The notes beneath the pieces were generated by a model. That model was not told the origin of the DNA and made no database searches. It saw only the letters and a program-made list of their open reading frames with translations. From NCBI RefSeq assembly GCF_033100395.1, contig NZ_JAWLVJ010000012.1, positions 76,378-140,377 on the forward strand: a DNA stretch of 64,000 nucleotides. The letters are read 5' to 3'. The stretch is from Terasakiella sp033100395 (lineage in GTDB: Bacteria; Pseudomonadota; Alphaproteobacteria; Rhodospirillales; Terasakiellaceae). Shown piece after piece: positions 8,945-17,930 of this stretch; positions within the stretch are counted from its first letter, which is position 1; every line of letters begins with the position of its first letter. A program made the position numbers and the translations under genes.

Positions 8945-9624
8945 GCGCCACAGAAATCGCGCAGCTTATCCAGATCAGCCACGATCACTTCATGCTTTTT
9001 ACAATCCACCCCGATATCGCGCAAACGCCCTAGGGCGCGTGACAGGCTTTCCGGTTTCATACCAACGCGTGCGGCAATCAGATGCTTATCGTACGGCAGT
9101 TCAACACCAACACCTTCCTGATCCCCGGCCAGAGACAGGAACAACGCCGCGAGACGTTGGGCGGGTGATTGCGTTTTAAGCTGGATCAAATCCCCCAGCA
9201 GGTCCCGATAACGGCCCGCCATCTTTGCCAAAATGGTCTGGGAAATCCGGCTATTGTCTTCCAGCGTTTTCAAAAACGGCCCGCCATCAATACGCACCAG
9301 ACGCGATTTCAGCAAGGTTTCGCAGTTCACCGGAAAACGGGCGGAGGCAAACATCGCAGCTTCGGCAAAGCTCATTTGATTGGAGAAAATCTCAACAATA
9401 CTTTCTTCACCTTCATCATTGGCCGTGAACAGCTTTACCCGACCTTCCAGCAGGATATAGAAACGATCCGCCTTGTCGCCTTGAGAAAACAAAAGACTGC
9501 CTTTGTCTTCATCCACAACAACCGCCTGTTTTAACAAAACGCCCAGATCATCCATATCCAATCCTCTGAACAAGGGAATATTGGAAACCTGATCAATATC
9601 AGCTTTGCTTAAAGACTTACTCAT
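8941..9624 (-). CDS. Crp/Fnr-family regulator, DNR/NnrR-like (second of tandem pair)
   Basis: 227 residues from the ATG at 9624, which overlaps the end of the upstream paralogue in ATGAGTAA. An N-terminal cyclic-nucleotide-type beta barrel (VVVDEDKGSLLFSQGDKADRFYILLEGRVKLF) is followed by a long dimer helix and a winged helix. The recognition helix region LIAARVGMKPESLSRALGRLR carries the E-S-x-S-R pattern that in FNR/DNR/NNR proteins reads TTGAT-type half-sites. No N-terminal Cys cluster for a 4Fe-4S centre is present, so oxygen sensing as in FNR is unlikely. NO or redox sensing as in DNR is a family-based inference. Confidence 0.85.
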   Translation of the reverse strand: MSKSLSKADIDQVSNIPLFRGLDMDDLGVLLKQAVVVDEDKGSLLFSQGDKADRFYILLEGRVKLFTANDEGEESIVEIFSNQMSFAEAAMFASARFPVNCETLLKSRLVRIDGGPFLKTLEDNSRISQTILAKMAGRYRDLLGDLIQLKTQSPAQRLAALFLSLAGDQEGVGVELPYDKHLIAARVGMKPESLSRALGRLRDIGVDCKKHEVIVADLDKLRDFCGA

Positions 9625-10291
9625 AATCTTCTTCTCCGCAGAAATCGCGCAACAGGTCCAGGTCTTTGATCCGGATAATATTGCGATCTGTTTCCAGACC
9701 AACAGGCCTAAGCTTTGAAAGCGCACGTGACAGGCTTTCCGGCTTCATTGCAAGACGGGCGGCCAGCAGGCGTTTATCATATGGCAGTTCCAGTTCCACA
9801 CTTCCTTCTTCCACATTGGTCATCCCCATCAGGAATGTGCCCAAACGTTTGGAAGTATTTTTGAGCTTCAGATCATTGATCTCTTTCACTGCACCGCGCA
9901 TTTCACCGGAGATATTGGCAAAAACAGCCATCTGAAAGCCGAAATACTGACTCAGTAATTCCTGAAAATCATCCTTTGCCAGTTTGAAAAGCAAGCTGTC
10001 TTCGATGGCCTGGGCAGAAACGCAATAAGTGCTACCTTCGCAAACTTCCACCAGTCCAATCTTGCCCTTTCGTGATAAAATATCGACGACGATCTCATGA
10101 TCCTGCAAGGTAACGAAAGTTTTGCAGCGCCCGGAAATCATCCAAAAGACTGAATTGGCGGGCTCATCTTCATGGCAGAAAACAGTGCCGCCTTCCAGAT
10201 TTACAAGGGTGCCTTTTTCGAAGACAGGCTGCAAAACCTCAGGTTTAAGACGGTTTAAAACAGGTAGTCCGGCTAGCTGCTGTGAACTCAT
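9617..10291 (-). CDS. Crp/Fnr-family regulator, DNR/NnrR-like (first of tandem pair)
   Basis: 224 residues, a paralogue of the next gene. Both end in LLRDFCG or LRDFCGA and share the recognition segment LPYDKRLLAARLAMKPESLSRALSKLR. The sensor barrel is recognisable but diverged (VFCHEDEPANSVFWMISGRCKTFV) and lacks the RS pair that binds cAMP phosphate in CRP, so cAMP is not the likely ligand. It overlaps the second gene by eight bases, so the pair is one transcript and may form heterodimers (inference). Divergent from the siroheme operon at 10437, with a 145-base AT-rich region between. Confidence 0.85.
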   Translation of the reverse strand: MSSQQLAGLPVLNRLKPEVLQPVFEKGTLVNLEGGTVFCHEDEPANSVFWMISGRCKTFVTLQDHEIVVDILSRKGKIGLVEVCEGSTYCVSAQAIEDSLLFKLAKDDFQELLSQYFGFQMAVFANISGEMRGAVKEINDLKLKNTSKRLGTFLMGMTNVEEGSVELELPYDKRLLAARLAMKPESLSRALSKLRPVGLETDRNIIRIKDLDLLRDFCGEEDYE

Positions 10292-10436
10292 ATTTATCTC
10301 TTAGCAAAAGTGGGCTTGGACTTTAGTATTAGAAATGATTTTATATCTTTTGCAAGGTTATTAAGAAAATTTCTCGACCTCCTTTTATTGCACCTGCTAA
10401 AAGTACATAATGAATAGACAAAGAAAGAAGTAATTT

Positions 10437-11438
10437 ATGCCGCTAGAACATCCCTTTGCGCCCTACATCAGAATCATTGGAAAAGGGCCTCGGCTGTCAC
10501 GTCCCCTGACCCGTGAAGAGGCAAAAGAAGCCACAGGCATGATCCTGCGCGGCGAAGTCGATTCTGTTCAGCTGGGTGCCTTCCTCTGTATCCTTCGGGT
10601 TCGCACCGAAGACCCGGGTGAAGGAGCAGGTTTTATTGATGCAGTACGCGACGAATTAAAGCGTCCAAACTCTATACCCGCGGTTGATTTGGACTGGCCA
10701 ACCTATTCCGGCAAGGTCCGCCAATTGCCTTATTATGTTCTGGCTGCCCTCGCGCTTGCACAAAGCGGTATCAAAATCTTTATGCATGGGGTGGAAGGTC
10801 ACACCGACGGCCGCCTGTTTACAGCCCAGACCTTACGCCTTTTGGGGATTGAGGCAGCAACATCCATGGAAGATGCGGCCAAGAAACTGGAAAATACAAA
10901 CTTCGCCTATCTCCAGCTGGAACAGATCAATCCGGTTCTACAAGATATTATTGATCTCAAAGCAACGCTTGGTGTACGCACCCCGGTCAATACCTTTGCC
11001 CGTATGATCAATGCGTTCGATGCCAAGGCTGTGATCCAGTGCATCACTCATTCCGCCTATCGAGAACTTCATCGCGATTGCGCCAAACTTCTGGATCACA
11101 AACGCATGTGCGTGATCAAAGGTGAAGGTGGGGAGATTGAACGACGCCCGGCCAAACCTGTGAACGTACAGTACCTTATCGACGGTCAAAAGATCGATGA
11201 AGAATGGCCTGCCTTCCTGGATAGTGAACATGCTGCCCATGATGAAGTGATGGATCAATCTCGCCTGATGCAAATCTGGCAGGGCACAGACACGCATCCT
11301 TATGCGATGGCAGCGATTACGGGCACCATGGCGGTGGCCTTGAAATTACTGGGCAAGGCCGACACACCGGATGCCGCTATGGACCTGGCACAAAACATCT
11401 GGGATGGGCGCAACAAGGACAAGCTGATCAATGACTGA
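10437..11438 (+). CDS. TrpD-like glycosyltransferase-family protein (YbiB type)
   Basis: 333 residues with the nucleoside-phosphorylase/anthranilate-phosphoribosyltransferase fold: a short helical N-domain (LTREEAKEATGMILRGEVDSVQLGAFLCILRVR) and the larger alpha/beta domain. The canonical phosphoribosyltransferase loop is altered (FMHGVEGHTDGRLFTAQTLRLLG), as in YbiB/TrpD2 proteins, some of which bind nucleic acid rather than acting in tryptophan synthesis. It overlaps cobA by eight bases, and I recall such genes beside siroheme or nitrate-assimilation genes. Precise function is unknown. Confidence 0.82.
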   Translation: MPLEHPFAPYIRIIGKGPRLSRPLTREEAKEATGMILRGEVDSVQLGAFLCILRVRTEDPGEGAGFIDAVRDELKRPNSIPAVDLDWPTYSGKVRQLPYYVLAALALAQSGIKIFMHGVEGHTDGRLFTAQTLRLLGIEAATSMEDAAKKLENTNFAYLQLEQINPVLQDIIDLKATLGVRTPVNTFARMINAFDAKAVIQCITHSAYRELHRDCAKLLDHKRMCVIKGEGGEIERRPAKPVNVQYLIDGQKIDEEWPAFLDSEHAAHDEVMDQSRLMQIWQGTDTHPYAMAAITGTMAVALKLLGKADTPDAAMDLAQNIWDGRNKDKLIND

Positions 11439-12183
11439 GCCTGAGACACAAAAAGGCCATGTGGTTCTGGTCGGTGCGGGTCCGGGTGATCCTGACCTTT
11501 TGACCTTGCGGGCCCTGCGTTATATCCAGAGCGGTGACGTAATTGTCCATGACCGCCTGGTCAGTGATGAAATTTTAAATCTGGTGCCAGAGGGCGTCAA
11601 AAAAGTCTTTGTCGGCAAAGCACCCGGTCGCCATATCCTGAAACAGGAAGAGATCAACGACCTGTTGGTAGAACTGGCCGATGAACATAAACTGATCGTC
11701 CGTTTAAAAGGCGGTGATCCGTTCGTCTTTGGGCGCGGCAGTGAAGAAGCCGAACATCTGATCAAGGCAGGTATCAGCTATGATGTGGTACCAGGCATTA
11801 CCGCGGCGGCTGGCTGTGGGGCGGCTGCGCGCATTCCCCTGACCCATCGCGGCATTGCACGCAGCGTGCGCTTTATTACGGGTCATCATAAAGAAGGCCA
11901 TGGCCTTGATATTGACTGGGCATCGCTGAAAGACCCGGAAATGACCGTTGTGATCTATATGGGCCTGAAGAACCTGGACAATATCGTTGAAAAAATGATT
12001 GAGGCCGGACGTGATGGCAATACACCTGCCGCCATCGTTGAAAATGGCGCGACGGATAAACAACACATTGCCTATACAACACTTGAGGGTCTATCGCAGA
12101 CCCGCACGGATGGTGATTTCAAACCACCGTCCTTGCTGATCGTCGGTGAGGTGATCGAAGTTGCAAAGTTCTTAAACCAATGA
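11431..12183 (+). CDS. cobA: Uroporphyrinogen-III C-methyltransferase
   Basis: 250 residues, single-domain SUMT. It uses two SAM to convert uroporphyrinogen III to precorrin-2, the branch point to siroheme and cobalamin. Motifs: VGAGPGDPDLLTLRALR, VHDRLVSDEIL, RLKGGDPFVFGRGSEEAEHL, VVPGITAAAGCGAAARIPLTHRG. There is no CysG-type dehydrogenase/ferrochelatase domain, so precorrin-2 oxidation and iron insertion must come from other proteins; the next gene is a candidate chelatase. Siroheme would serve the sulfite reductase encoded at 22525-24183. It overlaps both neighbours. Confidence 0.94.
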   Translation: MTEPETQKGHVVLVGAGPGDPDLLTLRALRYIQSGDVIVHDRLVSDEILNLVPEGVKKVFVGKAPGRHILKQEEINDLLVELADEHKLIVRLKGGDPFVFGRGSEEAEHLIKAGISYDVVPGITAAAGCGAAARIPLTHRGIARSVRFITGHHKEGHGLDIDWASLKDPEMTVVIYMGLKNLDNIVEKMIEAGRDGNTPAAIVENGATDKQHIAYTTLEGLSQTRTDGDFKPPSLLIVGEVIEVAKFLNQ

Positions 12184-12998
12184 GCAGCACGTTTAAAGAT
12201 ACCACCCTGATTATTGCCGGACATGGATCATCCAAAAGCCCGAACATGGCCCGCCCGGCACGCCGCCATGCAAAATATATCAGGGATAAAGATATCTTTG
12301 CAGACGTGCGCACCGCCTTTTGGAAAGAAGAGGTGCAGTTAAAAGACGCCCTCACGGGTGTGGAAACCGAACAGGTCGTGATCGTGCCGAACCTCGCGTG
12401 CTCCGGTCATATCAACCGGGTTGTGATCCCGCGCGAAATGGGGCTGGATGGCAAAGTCACCCAGCGCGGCCACCAAACCATCCGTATGTGTGAACCTGTC
12501 GGCGATCATCCTGATCTCCCAAAACTGATCGCGGATCGTCTGAAAACCGTGATGATCGAGCGCGACCTTCACCCCAAAGACACCACCGTCTTTCTGGTCG
12601 CCCACGGCAATCCCAACCCGGAACGCCCTGCATCCCATGACACCACCGTGATGATGACGACAAAGATTTATCAGCATTATCCGACACACGCGATCCTGCC
12701 TGCCTTTATCGAAGAAAAACCCTTTCTTCATGGCTGGAAAAATCGAACCGACAGCCCCAATGTGATCGTCCTGCCTTTCATGATTGCCGCTGGCACCCAC
12801 GGGGCCAAGGACATCCCCAACTTCATCGGTGTCACCCCAACTGAAGAACAAGCCGAAGACATGCGCGAAAACGGCACCCCCGCCGGACCGTTTAATGTAG
12901 ATGGTCAACAACTCTGGCTCATGCGCGCCATGGGGTCCCACCCCGGCATCGCTGATTTCATTATTGATATTGCGAAAAAACAACTTTCACCCGACTGA
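12180..12998 (+). CDS. CbiX-like chelatase-domain protein (candidate sirohydrochlorin chelatase)
   Basis: 272 residues. The N-terminal half has the chelatase start TLIIAGHGSSKSPN, where the His matches the metal-site His of CbiX/SirB, and the second half repeats the fold with VFLVAHGNPNPERP. Later parts (VIVLPFMIAAGTHGAKDIP) match the LPFF..G.H segment of class II chelatases. This double-domain form may insert Fe2+ into sirohydrochlorin (inference from motifs and from the four-base overlap with cobA). Cobalt chelation is the main alternative. Confidence 0.78.
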   Translation: MSSTFKDTTLIIAGHGSSKSPNMARPARRHAKYIRDKDIFADVRTAFWKEEVQLKDALTGVETEQVVIVPNLACSGHINRVVIPREMGLDGKVTQRGHQTIRMCEPVGDHPDLPKLIADRLKTVMIERDLHPKDTTVFLVAHGNPNPERPASHDTTVMMTTKIYQHYPTHAILPAFIEEKPFLHGWKNRTDSPNVIVLPFMIAAGTHGAKDIPNFIGVTPTEEQAEDMRENGTPAGPFNVDGQQLWLMRAMGSHPGIADFIIDIAKKQLSPD

Positions 12999-13015
12999 TT
13001 GAGCAAGAGGATGAC

Positions 13016-13459
13016 ATGTTTCGAAAAAAAGTAGTTGATCCTTTTTGCTGGAAACAAAAAACCATGAACGTTGTCATGGGGGAATCATTTGAACTCCGCG
13101 TCGCCCATGGCATTGGGCAAGCTTTTGCTCGTCGGCCTTTTTATTTGAACGAACTGATTGTCCATACCTCCAATAAGATCAAACAGCAGGACTATATTAT
13201 TGGTCGGGAAGAAACCTTATTCGGTCGCATATACAATCACTTCGCAGAAACGGAAGTCTATCTCATCGAAATGGATGGTGTTGCTGTGATTCAGCTTTAT
13301 GAAATCATTGAGCACCACCACCCGATCAAAATAGAAAAAGGTGTGGTTTATCAAGTTTATCACGAAGATTTGAAAATCTTATACAAGCGTGCCAAGCAAA
13401 CCATTACCGAGAAATACCCGCTTCTTTTCGATAAAGAAACACTGAGGCAGCTTTATTAA
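13016..13459 (+). CDS. Uncharacterised 147-residue protein
   Basis: No family recognised. It begins MFRKKVVDPFCWKQKTMNVV behind a good ribosome site (AAGAGGA), 17 bases after the chelatase gene, so it is probably the last gene of that operon. It is a soluble alpha/beta-looking protein with a His-rich patch (LYEIIEHHHPIKIEKGVVYQV) and no signal peptide or membrane segment. A palindromic repeat follows the stop. Confidence 0.6.
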   Translation: MFRKKVVDPFCWKQKTMNVVMGESFELRVAHGIGQAFARRPFYLNELIVHTSNKIKQQDYIIGREETLFGRIYNHFAETEVYLIEMDGVAVIQLYEIIEHHHPIKIEKGVVYQVYHEDLKILYKRAKQTITEKYPLLFDKETLRQLY

Positions 13460-13476
13460 CTTTCCTGCAAACACCG

Positions 13477-13549
13477 TGTCCCGGCGCAGGCCGGGACCTC
13501 TGAAACAGCGTACTTGTTATTAAAAAGGTCCCGGCCTTCGCCGGGACAC
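13477..13549. repeat. Paired palindromic element (GTCCCGGC hairpins), copy 1
   Basis: Two hairpins, GTCCCGGC-GCAG-GCCGGGAC near the left end and GTCCCGGC-CTTC-GCCGGGAC near the right end, lie about 30 bases apart as inverted copies, like a BIME. The same pair occurs at 43796-43865. It sits between two convergent genes and may also work as a bidirectional transcription block. Confidence 0.78.
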
Positions 13550-13562
13550 AATGCGTTATAAA

Positions 13563-16500
13563 TTACTTCGGCTCCCGCCCCAGGCCCTGACAAAGGGAAA
13601 GATAGACCTTACCGACATCCGATCCATAGAACGTATTCGCCAGAATGCCGTGTGGGTCTTTGTCTTTGGCCTGAACGATCAGCTGTTCAAATTCTTTAAA
13701 GTAACGGTTGGTGTAGGTGCGGAAAGCTTCATGGTCGCGATACGCATCTTTCAGGGCGTTCAGCTTGTTGCGGTCTTTAAGGGCAGCAAGTTTACGTACA
13801 AAGATGGAACGATCCCCACGGGTGAAGCGACGCCATTCTTCTTCGGTAATGCCGATTTCAAGTTCACGGGTAATATCCACACCCAATGACTGCAGCGATT
13901 CAACAACAAAGGCGTGGCGGCGCATAAATTCTTCCGTACCCACCTTGCCGTCAACTTCTGACAGGTCTTTTTTAAGGTCGCGCGCATGGCGGTTAAGGTC
14001 GCCCATTTCCTTGGTCTGTTTTTCCATCGCTTTGGCCGCATCATGGGCCTCATGGGCCGCATCTGACCAAGTTTTGCGAAGAAGTTCTGACCGTTTCTTA
14101 AGGTTTTCATCCCAGGCACCAAGTTTTTCCATGGCAAGGTCAGAGACCTGCTGCACATCCTGGGCCCGCGTTTCCAGACTGTCGGTGGCGTTATTGATGT
14201 CCTTAAGGGATTTATTCAGTGTGCCAGACAGCTCATCCATTTGCTGGCGAACAGCCGCGCCTGCCACTTCAAAGCCTTTGCGCACTTCCTGTGTGCCAGC
14301 TTGGGCTGCTTTGGTTTTACGTTCCAATGCCTTCCCGACCGCATCAAGCTGCAACGCGCTTTTCTCCCCAACAGCCATGACTTCTTTGGTGCGTTCTTCC
14401 AGTTTGTCCGCAGCTTGCGTGATATCGGCATGGATTTGCTGAGCAGCCCCCGCCACCATGTCGGAACGTTCGCGCACCATTTCGCCAGCTTTGTTTAAGC
14501 GATGGGCCGCTTTTTCAGAACGACCTTCCAACTGACCGACAAAATCCTGCATGGCGACGATGGCTTCTTTCAATTGCGATACTGTCTGGTGAGTGACCTG
14601 TTCCACATGATCACCGCTGCGTTCCATATTATGGGTCACACTGGTCAACTGACTGTTGGCCTGCTCAGACGCGGCTTGTGCATCCCGGCTGGCTTTCTGC
14701 ATATTGTCTGCGATCTGCGCCATCATCTTGGCGGCACGATCCATAGACGTCGCAACCGTGTCGGTGCGTTCATCCAGCGTATCACCCAACTGGTTCACAC
14801 GAGACAGCGCATAATCGGCCACATCATTCAGTTTCGTCGATTGACGACTGAGTTCTTCGCCCACCAGCTGCACCTGATTGCGCGCATCACCTGCCGCGCG
14901 TGTCATCTCATCTCCACGTTTGGATAACAACTCACCCATATCAAACAGGGTGCCTTGGGCATTTTCCGTCACCCCATCCAGGGTGGCCACATGAGATTTT
15001 AGCGTATCACCGATTTGATCCAGGCGGTCTGCTGTTTTCTGTGTTTCGACTAACGCCTGACGCGACGCTGACTGGGTCGCTTCGCCAACCGATGCGATTT
15101 CCTGATTGGCAAGGATTGCCTGTTCACCCAGTTTCGCAGCCTGATCTTCCAGTGCTTTGGATGCCTGATCCACCGATTCAACAACCGACTGCGCCTGCGT
15201 CCCCACACGCTGAACCCGTTTGGTCAGGTTCATGCCCGCATCTTCAACGCGGTGTTCCATTTCCGTAACCGTATCAGCCAGCGTATCACCAGCCTTATCC
15301 GCCACTTCATTCAGGCGAAGTGCATGGGTTTCCAAATCTTCCCCAATGGCAAAGACTTTCTTGCCTGCTTCGTCCGTCGCCGTCATCACCGCATCACGTT
15401 GACGCTTAAAGCCGGACCCCACAAGTGCCATCAGCTTGGCGGCACGATCAGACGCGCTTGCCATTTCAACGCCACTTTGACGAATAGCCGCCTGTGCCTG
15501 ATCCAGCTGGCTTGCCGCCTGATCAGCCGTGGTGCTGAGAACAGAAGTCTGTTGATCCAGACGTTCGGAATAGTTTTCCATCTGACGTGCGGCTGCATCA
15601 GCGGTATTTTTCAAAGATCGGGTACTGGTCTGCAACGTGCCATCCATCTGATGAAGCCGTTCTGCGGTGCGTTGGCTCACCTGATCAAGTTCATCTGTGC
15701 GATCATGAAGGGTGGAACTTACCGTCTCCATTCGCTTGGCCGCTTCACCCGAAGCCTGATCCAGACTGGCGGCATGGTGCGACAGACGACGCCCGGCTTC
15801 GGCCAAAGCATCGCGCGATGCAAGTGACGTTTTCTGCAGACGTTCATGCTGATCAGAAAGGGTTGCACCCAAAGCGTTAATCGAGGTATCGGCGCTATCA
15901 GCACTATCGCGCATTTCATCCAATCGTTCGACCAATTGATCGCTCTGGCTCTGTGCCTTTTCACCCAGCAATGTAACTTCCTGGGCACTACGGCGCAGGC
16001 TTTCGGTCGCCTGATCAATGCTCGCCACGCCTTTATCAGACAGCACCGTGATCGTTTGCGATCCATCATGCAGCGCAGCCGTCACATTCTGAATACGGCT
16101 GGCTGCATTGGTTGCAGAATCAATCAGATCAAGTGAGCGTTTTTGCAAGCGGATACCCGCATTCTGCAAACGTTGTTCAGACAAATTGGACAGCTCTTCC
16201 AGTTCATCCATGCGGCTGCGCAGAACCTGACCAGTGCCTTCCATCTGCTGGCGGGCCTCACTACCGATCATCTCAACGTCCTGTCCAGCCTCTTTCAACT
16301 GATCCTGCGCCTGTTTCATTTGTTCGGCCGCTTTTTGTGCAGAGGTTGCGGTCTGCTGGGCGGCCGTCTGCATAGCATCGGTCAGCTTGCTGGTCCGTTC
16401 CATCCCGCGTTCGGTCGCCGCATCCAGTTCACGGGCCTGCTGGCGGAAACCATCAGACGTGCTGCGCATGCCCATCATGGAATTGTCGGTCGCATTCATC

Positions 16501-17786
16501 AAATCCTGCGCGCTGTCTTTCAAGGTGTCGCGCATATCACGCACGCGATCACTAACCTGGTCTGCCGTCTGGTTCAGATGATTGGTCTGTGTGGTGAGGT
16601 TTTCCTGAATTTGCCCGGTCTGAGCCTGAACCAGTTCAGATGTCGCGTTCAGTTCTTTCAGCTGACGGTCAAACGCCTTGCCCATAGCCTCGCCCTGGGC
16701 TTGAGCTTCTTCCGTCTGCCTTTGCAAAGTGATGGTATGACTATCCAGCATCTGGGCATTCTTCGCCAAACTTTCGGCTGCTTCTTCAGCCACTGCACTG
16801 ACCCCGCCCATGGTAGTCGCCAGCAGATCACTGATTTCGCCACTGCGCACCTTGGCGTCTTCGTAAATCGTCTGCAGCGCTTTACTTTCACGTTGGAAAA
16901 TCGATGCGGTTTCTTTGGTTTTGCCAACAACCCCATCAGAAACCCGTTCCAGGTCCTGCGATCGACGTTTCAGGGTTTCTGCAATATCTTCCGTGCGACT
17001 GGAGGCACGCTCAGACACATTGACCAGATCGTGGGCCTGATGGTGCAACACATTGCCGACTTCGCGTGCCCGATCAATGGCGCGATCAGACACATCCAGC
17101 AAACCTTCGGCCTGGCGGCGGAGGGTATCTTCGGCTTCCTTGGCTTTGATGTCGGCTTCATTTGACACCTCGGCCAGATCAACACTGCGTTCACGCAACA
17201 TGTCGTGAATGGCACGTGATCGCACCAGTGCATCTTCGGAGGCCTGCGTTAGTTCCCGCGTTTGTCCACGGATGGCATCGGTGATGGAACGCACACGTTC
17301 TTCTGCTGTTTCAGATGGATAAACCATGCGCTGCAGATACCAGCGCAGGGCCTGACTTTCATTTTGGAGAACCCGACTACGTTCAAGGTAAGCCGCAACC
17401 AGCCACAACAAAGCCAATGGTGTCACAAGCCCTGCCGCCAGTCCGCCAATTTCATGCGGCATCAACTCGCTCAGGGTCGTCCAGCCAAAATAAGTCTCGA
17501 TATAATCATAGGCGCCATAAATCCAGCCAACAGACAAGACAGCCGCCAGAATGGTCAGCAGGCGATAGCGGATATAGGCAGGCGGCGTCCAGTCTTCAGA
17601 CGCCAGCGCTTCGATATCGACCATGCGGTCACCACCATCGATCAGATAATCTTTCTGCAGCGGCGACAGTTCCGGCATGCCTTTTTTGGCTTTCTCCGGT
17701 CTTTCAGAGGATTGTTCTGTTTGATTTTCTGCATCAAAGGCAACTTCAATTGAAGGGCCTTCACGCTTGGAACCATCATTGCTCAT
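13563..17786 (-). CDS. Giant membrane-anchored coiled-coil protein with a 25-residue repeat
   Basis: 1407 residues. Residues 1-70 are polar and acidic. Two transmembrane helices (about 73-93 and 112-133) form a hairpin, so both tails should face the cytoplasm. From residue 172 to 1278 the protein is helical with a 25-residue period: hydrophobic residues (L, F, M, I or V) stand at 172, 197, 222 and so on to 622. After one 21-residue unit the phase resumes at 643 and runs to 868, then one 11-residue insertion, then 879 to 1254, with a Thr at 904 the exception. That is about 43 full units, typically L-x-x-R/Q-S/T-x-x-L-x-x-V/A-S-D/E-x-A-x-x-R-hydrophobic. A folded C-terminal domain of about 120 residues follows (EEFMRRHAFVVESLQSLGVD to the end). 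Automatic annotation would call it apolipoprotein- or tropomyosin-like. A cytoskeletal, polarity (TipN-like layout) or spacer role is speculative. Confidence 0.9.
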   Translation of the reverse strand: MSNDGSKREGPSIEVAFDAENQTEQSSERPEKAKKGMPELSPLQKDYLIDGGDRMVDIEALASEDWTPPAYIRYRLLTILAAVLSVGWIYGAYDYIETYFGWTTLSELMPHEIGGLAAGLVTPLALLWLVAAYLERSRVLQNESQALRWYLQRMVYPSETAEERVRSITDAIRGQTRELTQASEDALVRSRAIHDMLRERSVDLAEVSNEADIKAKEAEDTLRRQAEGLLDVSDRAIDRAREVGNVLHHQAHDLVNVSERASSRTEDIAETLKRRSQDLERVSDGVVGKTKETASIFQRESKALQTIYEDAKVRSGEISDLLATTMGGVSAVAEEAAESLAKNAQMLDSHTITLQRQTEEAQAQGEAMGKAFDRQLKELNATSELVQAQTGQIQENLTTQTNHLNQTADQVSDRVRDMRDTLKDSAQDLMNATDNSMMGMRSTSDGFRQQARELDAATERGMERTSKLTDAMQTAAQQTATSAQKAAEQMKQAQDQLKEAGQDVEMIGSEARQQMEGTGQVLRSRMDELEELSNLSEQRLQNAGIRLQKRSLDLIDSATNAASRIQNVTAALHDGSQTITVLSDKGVASIDQATESLRRSAQEVTLLGEKAQSQSDQLVERLDEMRDSADSADTSINALGATLSDQHERLQKTSLASRDALAEAGRRLSHHAASLDQASGEAAKRMETVSSTLHDRTDELDQVSQRTAERLHQMDGTLQTSTRSLKNTADAAARQMENYSERLDQQTSVLSTTADQAASQLDQAQAAIRQSGVEMASASDRAAKLMALVGSGFKRQRDAVMTATDEAGKKVFAIGEDLETHALRLNEVADKAGDTLADTVTEMEHRVEDAGMNLTKRVQRVGTQAQSVVESVDQASKALEDQAAKLGEQAILANQEIASVGEATQSASRQALVETQKTADRLDQIGDTLKSHVATLDGVTENAQGTLFDMGELLSKRGDEMTRAAGDARNQVQLVGEELSRQSTKLNDVADYALSRVNQLGDTLDERTDTVATSMDRAAKMMAQIADNMQKASRDAQAASEQANSQLTSVTHNMERSGDHVEQVTHQTVSQLKEAIVAMQDFVGQLEGRSEKAAHRLNKAGEMVRERSDMVAGAAQQIHADITQAADKLEERTKEVMAVGEKSALQLDAVGKALERKTKAAQAGTQEVRKGFEVAGAAVRQQMDELSGTLNKSLKDINNATDSLETRAQDVQQVSDLAMEKLGAWDENLKKRSELLRKTWSDAAHEAHDAAKAMEKQTKEMGDLNRHARDLKKDLSEVDGKVGTEEFMRRHAFVVESLQSLGVDITRELEIGITEEEWRRFTRGDRSIFVRKLAALKDRNKLNALKDAYRDHEAFRTYTNRYFKEFEQLIVQAKDKDPHGILANTFYGSDVGKVYLSLCQGLGREPK

Positions 17787-17930
17787 GTCGACTACTCACA
17801 TCCAAAACCGGATCGCCAGATAAAAATTCGCCACACCTTTCCATAAACCTTTTGCGAGCAAGCAATGTATCAATTACGATCACACCAGACCCGCAGAACA
17901 ACCTATGCAATAGCAAAAAGTTAAAGAAAA

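Noticed and set aside
13717..17753. Many long open frames on the plus strand opposite the giant coiled-coil gene
   Set aside because: They are shadows of a long Gln/Glu/Ala/Arg-rich repeat read in other frames. They lack ribosome sites, and their translated composition is unlike real proteins.
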